Assembly: GCF_014202905.1 (NCBI RefSeq)
Contig: NZ_JACHHY010000016.1
Coordinates: forward strand, 61,113-125,112
Direction: 5' to 3'
DNA length: 64,000 bases
Origin: Chitinivorax tropicus
GTDB taxonomy: Bacteria; Pseudomonadota; Gammaproteobacteria; Burkholderiales; SCOH01
Position numbers and translations under genes: made by a program. Numbering within the stretch: position 1 is the stretch's first letter; each line of letters opens with the position of its first letter. Shown in pieces: positions 47,867 through 56,290 of this stretch. The notes beneath the pieces are model-generated. The model was not told the origin of the DNA and made no database searches. It saw only the letters and a program-made list of their open reading frames with translations.

Positions 47867-49873
47867 TCAATGACTTTCACCACGGGCCAGATTGTCGTCA
47901 GTTTTTTCCACCCTGGGTGGGAAGAAGAACTCGCCAGGGCGGGTCAGGAGGCGTTTCAATACGGCACGACCAAGCGGGCGGGCCATATCAAAGCGGATGC
48001 GCCTGGAACGCAATGCCACCCAGAGTGCCAGGCTGAAGCTGACGGTCAGGTTGGTCATGCCGATCAGCCAGATACCAGCAATCGACCACAGCACAGTCTG
48101 CCAGGGCATCTGGTTTTCCAGGCCCACCAAAGAATAGGCGAAATTGGCGGCTGAGAATGTGATGTGGCGGATATCGATCGGTAAGCCGACCAATGCGCCT
48201 ATCGTGCCGATGGTGCCCAGCATGAAGCCAAAATAGAAATTGCCCGACAGACCACCCAGATTGTTCCGGATATAGTTGGCAAAGCGCCCCAGGCGCTCGT
48301 TACCCAACAGGCGCTGTAACAAGGGCCTTTGCTGCAGGCGCTCTGGAATCTGGTCGTAGACCACCTTGTTGTCGTAATAGCCCGATATCAACCCCGCCAG
48401 GAACAGGCAAACACCGGCAATGGCGGCATGAAACAGGGCAAGGCTTTGCACTGGATTGATGTCATGTAACAGTCGCTGCACCTTGGGCGGGTCAACCAGA
48501 TGGCTGCCTGTTCCCCAGTACCAGAGCCAGCCGATGGCATAAGCGGTGGGGATGGCGAGAAAGACATTGCCGATGATGGCAACAAACTGGCTACGAGCCA
48601 CACGCACAACCAGCTCGGTCAGATTGTCCAGCGCGGTCTTACCATTGCCGTCTTGTATGGCCGCAGCGATGTGGGCGGCAGTCATGGCGGGCTGTTTGGT
48701 GGCAATGGTGAAATGCAGGCGGTGTACCAACATGAAACCCAGTGCGTAGTTCATGCTGAACAGAAAAGCCTCGATCAGCGGGGGCGCATGCAGCTTGGTA
48801 GCCAGGATCTTGATCAAAGCCATGAAACCAACAATGAAACCCGCCCCGGCGGCGGATCGCAGCATGAACCAGTAATCCCGGCGGCCATGGGTGACATAGT
48901 GCTCACCAGTTCGGCTGGCGTGCTCGGTGACTTGGCGGGCGACCAGCTCCACATTGTCGCGAAAGAAATCACGGATATTCAGCTTGCGATTGTCCGCCCA
49001 CAACAGCTCCTTGAATAATGCCAACGCCAGGGCTTGTTTTTGCGCCAGGTCGCCCGGCTCAATCAGTTGCAACAGGGTGCGCAGACGTTGCAGGCTTTGT
49101 TGTAGTCGGACGAGCAGATAGGTCAGGCTGACACTGGCGCCCGACACCGCAGCCTGTTTGCGGATCTTGGCCATCACCAATTCGCACTGATCCAGCAGCA
49201 CCAACGCATGGCGATGGTCTTCCCTTGGCTGGCCCTGGTCGATCAGCCAGTTGCGATGACGATTGATGTAATCGACGATCTCGACGTTCTGCTTCAGAAA
49301 GGGCGACTCGAAGCGCTCGATATCCGGGTGGTTGCGCACCAGCTCGGGCTCCAGGCCCATGCTGGAAATACGATAGGACAGCACCTGTGCCGCATCCAGC
49401 ATTTCACCGATGATGAAGCGTCGTTGATGGCCCTCGATACGATCACCGCGCAAGGTGTCGAACAGGGTCTGCCAGACATCATCCGGTACAGCGCTGACCC
49501 AGACATGATCATCCCGCTGGTTGAAGATTTCACCAAACATGTCCCGCAAGTAGTCTGGATTGACTGCGGGTGGCAGGAGCTTGGCCGCCAGCTTGTTCCG
49601 CAATTCGGAAAAGAAGCCCGCATTGGGCAAGATGCCAACGTCTGCATACAGATGCAATTGCTTGCGGGACGCCAGGCAGGCCAATAGGTATAGCCGTAAT
49701 GCATCACGATAGGCTGGGCGCAGTTGCAGCAACAGGATGAGTGCCCGCAGATTATTGACAGCTATTTCGCCATCGTTGGCACGTTGCGGGCGGATGCTGG
49801 CAACCAGCGCTTCAAGGGGGCCGATATCAGTGGTGGAGGGATGGGCGGCAAGTTGCTGGAGGATCAACTCCAT
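47867..49873 (-). CDS. Gcr-type 'site-specific recombinase' membrane protein
   Basis: The 668-residue protein matches the family annotated as site-specific recombinase (PF10136/COG4389). However, it has no tyrosine- or serine-recombinase catalytic motif that I can see. The N-terminal half is helical and soluble (about 1-350). The C-terminal half has around six membrane helices (AAGAGFIVGFMALIKIL, IIGNVFLAIPTAYAIGWLWYW, AGVCLFLAGLISGYY, YFGFMLGTIGTIGALVGLP). The family name may be misleading. ATG 49873 has AAGGAGAG; upstream alternative starts were rejected. Confidence 0.75.
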   Translation of the reverse strand: MELILQQLAAHPSTTDIGPLEALVASIRPQRANDGEIAVNNLRALILLLQLRPAYRDALRLYLLACLASRKQLHLYADVGILPNAGFFSELRNKLAAKLLPPAVNPDYLRDMFGEIFNQRDDHVWVSAVPDDVWQTLFDTLRGDRIEGHQRRFIIGEMLDAAQVLSYRISSMGLEPELVRNHPDIERFESPFLKQNVEIVDYINRHRNWLIDQGQPREDHRHALVLLDQCELVMAKIRKQAAVSGASVSLTYLLVRLQQSLQRLRTLLQLIEPGDLAQKQALALALFKELLWADNRKLNIRDFFRDNVELVARQVTEHASRTGEHYVTHGRRDYWFMLRSAAGAGFIVGFMALIKILATKLHAPPLIEAFLFSMNYALGFMLVHRLHFTIATKQPAMTAAHIAAAIQDGNGKTALDNLTELVVRVARSQFVAIIGNVFLAIPTAYAIGWLWYWGTGSHLVDPPKVQRLLHDINPVQSLALFHAAIAGVCLFLAGLISGYYDNKVVYDQIPERLQQRPLLQRLLGNERLGRFANYIRNNLGGLSGNFYFGFMLGTIGTIGALVGLPIDIRHITFSAANFAYSLVGLENQMPWQTVLWSIAGIWLIGMTNLTVSFSLALWVALRSRRIRFDMARPLGRAVLKRLLTRPGEFFFPPRVEKTDDNLARGESH

Positions 49874-50253
49874 GGGCTCTCCTTGACTGGATTGATCAAG
49901 TGAAATGGGTGGGGCGACGACACGGCATGTCTGCCAGGCATACATTACAGCGCCAGATGCAGCCCCTATGTGGCACATGCACCAAGCCGGCAAAGCCCAA
50001 CAGATATGTCATCCATCATGTTGAATACAGATATCGGCAACGGCGCTGCTGGAATAGGGCAGGCAACCGCGCCAGATGAAATCGGGACACTACCAGTTTG
50101 TTGTTACTGAATGAAAGGTGGCGATGGCCGAATAAATAACAGACTGTTAGTCAGTTATACAGGCGGTTTGGTTCAATGCCACCATCAGGGCGACGGCGTG
50201 AAACATGTTTCACGTGAAACGTATGGTCAGCCATGTGTGTCATCGACAACCCA
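49874..50253. other. Intergenic region with parS-like double palindrome
   Basis: No gene is supported in these 380 bp between recD and the recombinase-family gene. The notable element is at 50198-50221. Confidence 0.7.
50198..50221. other. parS: Near-perfect parS interleaved with a second palindrome
   Basis: TGTTTCACGTGAAACG (50206-50221) matches parS at 15 of 16 bases. It overlaps a second perfect 16-bp palindrome, GTGAAACATGTTTCAC (50198-50213), so the GTGAAAC half-site occurs three times in alternating orientation. Natural parS sites often tolerate one mismatch, so ParB binding is likely. Confidence 0.8.
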
Positions 50254-51981
50254 TCAACCGGCACCTAGTCTGTCGGCTAGCCCAGTGGTGCGGGTAGGGG
50301 CATGTTCGATGGCGGCCCTCAAGCTGGCCCCGATTCCCCACAACTCCGCAAACTGTTTGGCACGGGTGATGCCAGTGTAGATGAGATTGCGGGTCAATAC
50401 GGGCAACGGGGCATCGGGTAGCACCAGTGCAATCTGGTCGAATTCAGAGCCCTGTGATTTATGGACGGTCATGCAATATGCTGTGTCATGGGGTGGTAGC
50501 CGAGCAGGCGTGATCGACCGCAGCCCCCCTTCTGCTTCAAACCACACACGCAATCCCTGCGGCGAGTCCAGTGCGATGCCGACATCACCGTTGAACAGCT
50601 TCAGATTGTAATCGTTACTGGTGATCATCACCGGGCGGCCATGGTACCAGCCTGGGCTTTGATTTCCGCGTAGTACCTGCTCGCTGAGGCGGTTGAGTTG
50701 ATGCATGCCAGCCTCGCCTTCGCGTGTGGCGGCCAGTAGCCGAAACCGATTGAATGCAGCCATGACCACGGCGGCACTCTGCCCGGTCTGTACCGCCTGC
50801 CAAAATGGCCCAAAGCCTTCTCGTATGCGGGTTTCCAGGCGGTTGGCGAGCTGCGCCATATTGCCCTCCTGCCAGCGAATATCAGCAAACTGGTTGCCCT
50901 GCAACAGCGCCATGGCTGCAACGGCTTCGCCTTGATTGGCCAAGCGAGCCAATTCACCAATGCCACTACGCCCGTCAAAACGGTAACTGTGGGTGAGTAA
51001 CATCACGCTACGTCCAATTGGGCCTGCCTCACGTGCGCTGGGCGGCACGGCTACCCCGGCCAGTGCTGCCAGGGCGTCGCAGGTGGTCTGGTCCAGCGCA
51101 CGTAAGCTGCATAGATCGCCAAATACCGCCCCGGCCTCGACTGACGCCAGCTGGTCTTTATCGCCCAGCAGAATCAAGCGGGAGTGAGCAGGCAAGGCAT
51201 CGACCAGCTTGGCCATCAAGGCCAGATCAATCATCGAGGCTTCATCCAGCACCAGTACATCACAGGGTAAAGGGTTGCCGGCGTGATGCCTGAAATAGAT
51301 GGATTCAGGCCGTGGGCCCAGCAGGCGGTGAATGGTCTGTGCTTGCTCTGGAAGGGTATCAATGATCGCTGGTGGCAATGGTAGCTGGTGTTTACGTGCG
51401 CGGATCGCCTCTGCCATGCGCGCAGCCGCCTTGCCCGTCGGCGCGGCGAGTTGGATGATCAGCTGGCCATCGTGCAAAGCCTGCAAGGCGCCTAGGATAT
51501 TGACGACGGTCGAGGTCTTGCCTGTGCCCGGGCCGCCGGAAATCACCGTCAGCCGGTTGATCAATGCCGCCGCTGCTGCTGCCTTCTGCCAGTCAGGTTG
51601 TTGTTGATTGTTTGTAAACAGCTGATCCAAGACAGCCCGTGCCGGTGCGTGATCAAGCGTGGTGGGTGGGCCTGCCAATTGCCCCAATTGCTTGGCCAGC
51701 TGCGACTCGTAATGCCAGTAGCGCGCCAGATAGAGTCGGCCAAGGTCGAGAATCAAGGGTTGAAACGCCCCGGCCCGGCCACAGATGCCGCTGCTTAGCA
51801 GCTGGTCGGCCAATTCGACGGCGTCGTCACGTGGTAACAGATCCAGACAGACGTGGCCCTGCGATGTGGCCTGCATCAGTTGCGCGACCACTGCAGTCAC
51901 CTCGCCTGGCAGCGGCCCGATTCGACGGTGCAGTACGCGCAGGAATTCGCTGGCCAGCGCGGACGGAGAGGTGTTCGACAT
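50254..51981 (-). CDS. recD: Exodeoxyribonuclease V subunit alpha RecD
   Basis: The 575-residue SF1B helicase is the fast 5'-3' motor of RecBCD. It has Walker A GGPGTGKTST near 155, DEASMIDLALM, and the C-terminal YCMTVHKSQGSEFDQ motif. It follows the phosphatase gene by 18 bases on the same strand. ATG 51981 is the first Met. Confidence 0.95.
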   Translation of the reverse strand: MSNTSPSALASEFLRVLHRRIGPLPGEVTAVVAQLMQATSQGHVCLDLLPRDDAVELADQLLSSGICGRAGAFQPLILDLGRLYLARYWHYESQLAKQLGQLAGPPTTLDHAPARAVLDQLFTNNQQQPDWQKAAAAAALINRLTVISGGPGTGKTSTVVNILGALQALHDGQLIIQLAAPTGKAAARMAEAIRARKHQLPLPPAIIDTLPEQAQTIHRLLGPRPESIYFRHHAGNPLPCDVLVLDEASMIDLALMAKLVDALPAHSRLILLGDKDQLASVEAGAVFGDLCSLRALDQTTCDALAALAGVAVPPSAREAGPIGRSVMLLTHSYRFDGRSGIGELARLANQGEAVAAMALLQGNQFADIRWQEGNMAQLANRLETRIREGFGPFWQAVQTGQSAAVVMAAFNRFRLLAATREGEAGMHQLNRLSEQVLRGNQSPGWYHGRPVMITSNDYNLKLFNGDVGIALDSPQGLRVWFEAEGGLRSITPARLPPHDTAYCMTVHKSQGSEFDQIALVLPDAPLPVLTRNLIYTGITRAKQFAELWGIGASLRAAIEHAPTRTTGLADRLGAG

Positions 51982-51999
51982 GCGGTTTGGTGCGCCTTG

Positions 52000-52344
52000 T
52001 TATAGAGAGGTGGAGGAAGTGGTATTCAAATAAAGCCCGGCCCGCTTTTCCAGTAAGGTGATCAGTGCTGGCTGCATGAATTGATAGTTATCGGGGATGT
52101 CCAGGCAAACAATCCGCTTGTCTTGTAGCTGCTTGCCGAAACGGCTGGTCAGGATGCGGCGGTGACGTTTTTCCATGACAAAGATGTGGGTGGCCCATTG
52201 GATCTGTTCTGGTTCCAAGAGGGTTTCCGCATCGTCAGCCAGCCCTGCCGAGTCCGTTTCAACACCAGGCCAGCCAGCAAAAACCTGCTCGGCAGTCGGG
52301 CTGCGCAGGCGGTTTCGGCTACAGATGAATAAGGCGCGTTTCAT
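52000..52344 (-). CDS. Low-molecular-weight phosphatase-like protein
   Basis: The 114-residue protein has an N-terminal phosphatase P-loop, CSRNRLRS, matching C-x5-R-S of low-molecular-weight protein tyrosine phosphatases. The DIPDNY segment near 82 may carry the general acid Asp. It is shorter than standard LMW-PTPs (about 150) and lacks the usual GN after the Cys. It lies inside the recBCD array. Substrate unknown. Confidence 0.8.
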   Translation of the reverse strand: MKRALFICSRNRLRSPTAEQVFAGWPGVETDSAGLADDAETLLEPEQIQWATHIFVMEKRHRRILTSRFGKQLQDKRIVCLDIPDNYQFMQPALITLLEKRAGLYLNTTSSTSL

Positions 52345-52531
52345 ACCTGTGTTATCTCATTTACCACAAAGATTTTCATCAGCGCATTGCAGATCGTTCA
52401 CTCTGCACGATGGTGCTGGGTTTGAATGCCGCCATGTGATGGGGCGGTCGGCGGTGTGACAGCCATGGCGGTCACGGCAGTGTTGGAAAACATGGTACGC
52501 GATCTGGTGCCATCTTATCAGATGCGCGCAG

Positions 52532-55500
52532 TTACTCTTGTCGCATCCAGTGATCCAGCGCTTCGATCAGTGCCTCGCCGGGTCGGTCTTGAAACACCCC
52601 CAGTCTGCCATCAGGGGTGACACCTCGTAGGAAAAGGTAATACACGCCACCAAAGTGGGTTTCGTATTGATAGCCGGCGATGCGTTGGCCAAGAAAGCGG
52701 TGCAAGGCCACGGTGTAGATCAGGTATTGTAAATAGTAGTGGTGCTGGGCCATGGCCTGAAGCAGCCGGTCTGCGGTGTAGTCGGCCAGGCGCGGCCCAA
52801 GCCAGTTCGATTTCCAGTCCAAAATGTAGTAGCGGCCATCCTGCTCGAACACCAGATCCATGAAGCCTTTCATGTAGCCTTCCACCTGTTGGAAGCTGAG
52901 TCTGTTCAGGGCATCGATGAATACCTTGGGCAGTTTATGGCTTTTCTCGCGCAGCACTCCGCGTAAGCCCGCCATGTCGAACCGGCGCAGATGATAGGTG
53001 AATTCCAGTTCCGCCATCCGCCTGTTGGGTGTAATGGTGTGCAGGCGAATGCTGCCCGGTGTATCCAGCATCAAGCCCAATTGAGGAATGGTGCCTTGCA
53101 TGGGGCTGTCAGGCGGGGGCAGGCAGGCATTCAGCACGGTGTGCACCATGTCGCATACAGCGGCTGTCCAGCCCGTATCAATGCCGTGGGCCGTCAGTTG
53201 CGTGCTGACATGCTCGGCCAGCGCCGCATCATCTTGCCGGGTGAATTCCCAATGCTCGAAAACCGCATGCAAACATGTGCCAGGCACCGCCCCGCGTGGA
53301 AAGTCGGCCATCGGATGGTCACTGACCGGTCGCACCAATGGCTCGACAACAGGTGATACGGCATCGTGATCGGGGGCCTCGTGTGCAATCACTGGCCCAT
53401 GGCTGGCAATCGCGGAAAAGCTGGACACTCGCCAGCGGGCAGCCAAGGCCCGCTTCAGGGTGGCTGCCTGTAAAGCAATGGCTGGGCTGGGGGCGGGCTG
53501 GTAGCGGGCGTCGTTGATATCTGCGGTCAGGATGTCGGTTGCACCATCTGTCCGCGCAGCAAAACGCTCGACATCCAGCAGAATCTGCTCACGGCTGATG
53601 CCCGCCAGGCGTTCACGGATGCGGGCCAGCAAGACCGGCCCAGGCGCCTTGCCAATATCGGTGGGTGGGTGCAGCAGCCAAGCCAGCGCCGAGGTATGTA
53701 AACCCTCGCTGGGTTTGTCGTCATTGCTGGTGGCAGAGGGCGTGTCGATCTGCCCCCAAACCACGTAACAGCGGTGCTTGGCACGGGTCAGCGCTACATA
53801 GAGCAGGCGTAGTTTTTCCGCCAAACGCTCCCGACTGGCCATGCGTTTGTGCTGGTCGATGTCGCCCAGCCCGAAATTGAGCCGCGCCCTGCCTTGCTCA
53901 TCGTGAAAGGCGATGGCGCTCTCGTTGGGGTGCATCAGCTTGCCATCCCATAAAAATGGACAGAAGACGATGGGGTATTCCAAACCCTTGCTGGTATGGA
54001 TAGTGACAATGCGCACCCGGTCGGCATCGCTCTCCAGCCGCATCAACTTCTCTTCACTTTTTTCAGGCTGGGCGCATTGCTGCTCAAACCAGGCCAGGAC
54101 GCTGTCCAAGCCCGCCCGTCGGCGGTTCTCGACCTGGGTCAGCTCTGCCAGATGCAGCAGATTGGTCAGTCGACGTTCACCATCGAAAAAGGCCAGGACG
54201 CGTTGCGACACGTTGTATTGATCCGGCCCTGGTTGATCCAGCCAGTCGCGGAACATATGCATGAAACCGTGTTCACGCCACAACCTATGCCAATGGGCGA
54301 ATCGTGCCAGCCATTGCTCCCACAACTGTTCCTGGTCTTGCAGCGCGGCGATCTGCGCGGCATCCAGTCCCATCAGCTCTGTGGCCAGGGCTGCACGTAG
54401 CAAGGGCTCGCGGGCAGGCTGCAGAATGGCTTGCAGCACACATAACCATTGGCGAGCCTCGGTGGTGGCAAAGACACTGTCCTGCCCTTGGCGCACGCTG
54501 GGCACGCCCCGGGCGGCCAGGGCCTCATGGATCAGACTGGCTTGACGGTGTGAGGGCACCAGCACCGCTATGTCCCCACCACCCAATGGGCGATCCACGG
54601 CCCGGCCCTGCTCTTCACCAGCAATACGCGCCTGGCCTTGGGCGGCCAGATTCAGCAATCGGACGATTTCGCTGGCTGTGCTGGCTGCCGCTTGGTGGTT
54701 GGCGTCGGTCTTGCCCCATTTGGTGGGGGCTTGTTTGTCGGAGAAGGCTTGGGGCAGCATCAGAAAGCGGAACGCGGTGGCTGGGTCGCCAGGCACCACC
54801 AGTTCAGCGCGTGATTTTTCTGCGGCTTGTACGCCTTGAAAGCCAATGCCCTCATCCAGAAACGGCAGTGGATTCTGTTTGGCGGAAAATAAAGCGTTGA
54901 CTGCCCGCACCAGGCCCGGCAGTGAGCGCTGGTTGGTGTTCAGCGTGTATTGCGCATCAGTGGCTTGGCGGGCAGCCAGATAGGTATAGATATCGGCGCC
55001 GCGAAAACTGTAGATGGCCTGCTTGGGATCGCCCACCAGGAACACTGGCAGCGCCTGCCCCACATACACATGGCGGAAGATGTCATATTGCACCGGGTCG
55101 GTATCTTGGAACTCATCGATCAGGGCTGCGCGATAAGTGTCGCGGATATGTTCAGCAAGGTGTGGGCCATTGTCACCGCGCAACGCTTCGGCCAGCTTGT
55201 TGAGCAGATCATGGTAAGACAGTTGCCGACGGGTTTGTTTGCTCTGCACCAAAGCTGCATTGCAGTGTGCCAGTAGGCGGTTTTTCAGCTTGGCCAGCCG
55301 GATCTCGAAGCTGCTTCGCATCGCATCATGCGCTTCACGCACCGCCTCGAACAAACGGAACACAGGGTGGCTGGGTGGGGCCAGCTTCTTCTTACGCTTG
55401 TTGAAGCCCTGATACAGCCCGCTGTCGCTCAAAGCCAACGCTGCGTTGGGCACCGTGCTGGGGGGCTCAGCCACCCAGGTATCCAACTCATTGATCAGCG

Positions 55501-56290
55501 CCTGTAATTTGTCGCCTTTATGGCTGGTGTTGAACCCCTCTTGCTCGTCGAACGCCAGCAATAGCGCCTTGGCGGCATCGCCCTCTTCAAACCACCCTTC
55601 GTGGGCAGCATTCAGGGCATTGTGCAGCTGGGCCTGCAGCGTAGTGTTGTCGGCAGGCTCCTCCATGTCGATCAGCGACAGAAAATCCTGTTTGCCGATA
55701 TGTGGCGCAATGTCCAGCAGCCAGCTGTCTGGGGTCTGTTGCTTGTCGGCCAGCCAGGCCGCCCACGCGCCGGTGGCCTCACCCACCTCACGCCGCCAGA
55801 AATCAGCCACAGCTTCGATCAGCAAACCATGTTCATCGGTCAGCAACTCGGCGTCGAAATCAGTACCGCTCTCAAAAGCGGCATCCCGTAACACACGCTG
55901 GCAAAAGCCGTGGATGGTATGAATCGCCGCATCATCAAAACTGCTGATGGCGCGGGTCAGGCGGCGTATGGCCAGATCCTGCTCACCGGTATATTGGTCG
56001 ATCAGCGTCTGGCAGAAGCCATCTGCGCTATGCCCTTGCTCAAAGGCCCGTAGCATGGCGACCAGCCTGGCCCGCACCCGCTCACGCAGCTCGGCGGTGG
56101 CCGCTTTGGTATAGGTGACCACCAGAATCTGATCGACTGTCAGCCCATGTTCCAAAATCAAGCGGGTGTACAAGCCAGTGATCGTCCAGGTTTTACCGGT
56201 GCCGGCACTGGCCTCGATCAGCGATACCCGATCCAGCGGCACCGTGAACACATCCAAGGGCAAAACGCTGTCAGGCATGTTTGGTCTCAT
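52532..56290 (-). CDS. recB: Exodeoxyribonuclease V subunit beta RecB
   Basis: The 1252-residue UvrD-like 3'-5' helicase and nuclease has Walker A ASAGTGKTW near 28, LIDEFQDTDPVQYDIF, VGDPKQAIYSFRGAD, and IHTSKGLEYPIVF. The C-terminal PD-(D/E)xK nuclease shows DLVFEQDGRYYILDWKSNWLG. Starts at 56290 and 56278 are both possible; both overlap the recC stop, so translation is coupled. It works with RecC and RecD in double-strand break repair. Confidence 0.96.
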   Translation of the reverse strand: MRPNMPDSVLPLDVFTVPLDRVSLIEASAGTGKTWTITGLYTRLILEHGLTVDQILVVTYTKAATAELRERVRARLVAMLRAFEQGHSADGFCQTLIDQYTGEQDLAIRRLTRAISSFDDAAIHTIHGFCQRVLRDAAFESGTDFDAELLTDEHGLLIEAVADFWRREVGEATGAWAAWLADKQQTPDSWLLDIAPHIGKQDFLSLIDMEEPADNTTLQAQLHNALNAAHEGWFEEGDAAKALLLAFDEQEGFNTSHKGDKLQALINELDTWVAEPPSTVPNAALALSDSGLYQGFNKRKKKLAPPSHPVFRLFEAVREAHDAMRSSFEIRLAKLKNRLLAHCNAALVQSKQTRRQLSYHDLLNKLAEALRGDNGPHLAEHIRDTYRAALIDEFQDTDPVQYDIFRHVYVGQALPVFLVGDPKQAIYSFRGADIYTYLAARQATDAQYTLNTNQRSLPGLVRAVNALFSAKQNPLPFLDEGIGFQGVQAAEKSRAELVVPGDPATAFRFLMLPQAFSDKQAPTKWGKTDANHQAAASTASEIVRLLNLAAQGQARIAGEEQGRAVDRPLGGGDIAVLVPSHRQASLIHEALAARGVPSVRQGQDSVFATTEARQWLCVLQAILQPAREPLLRAALATELMGLDAAQIAALQDQEQLWEQWLARFAHWHRLWREHGFMHMFRDWLDQPGPDQYNVSQRVLAFFDGERRLTNLLHLAELTQVENRRRAGLDSVLAWFEQQCAQPEKSEEKLMRLESDADRVRIVTIHTSKGLEYPIVFCPFLWDGKLMHPNESAIAFHDEQGRARLNFGLGDIDQHKRMASRERLAEKLRLLYVALTRAKHRCYVVWGQIDTPSATSNDDKPSEGLHTSALAWLLHPPTDIGKAPGPVLLARIRERLAGISREQILLDVERFAARTDGATDILTADINDARYQPAPSPAIALQAATLKRALAARWRVSSFSAIASHGPVIAHEAPDHDAVSPVVEPLVRPVSDHPMADFPRGAVPGTCLHAVFEHWEFTRQDDAALAEHVSTQLTAHGIDTGWTAAVCDMVHTVLNACLPPPDSPMQGTIPQLGLMLDTPGSIRLHTITPNRRMAELEFTYHLRRFDMAGLRGVLREKSHKLPKVFIDALNRLSFQQVEGYMKGFMDLVFEQDGRYYILDWKSNWLGPRLADYTADRLLQAMAQHHYYLQYLIYTVALHRFLGQRIAGYQYETHFGGVYYLFLRGVTPDGRLGVFQDRPGEALIEALDHWMRQE

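Noticed and set aside
47867..49873. Integrase-bearing mobile element
   Set aside because: No catalytic recombinase motif, no flanking direct repeats, tRNA target or cargo genes.
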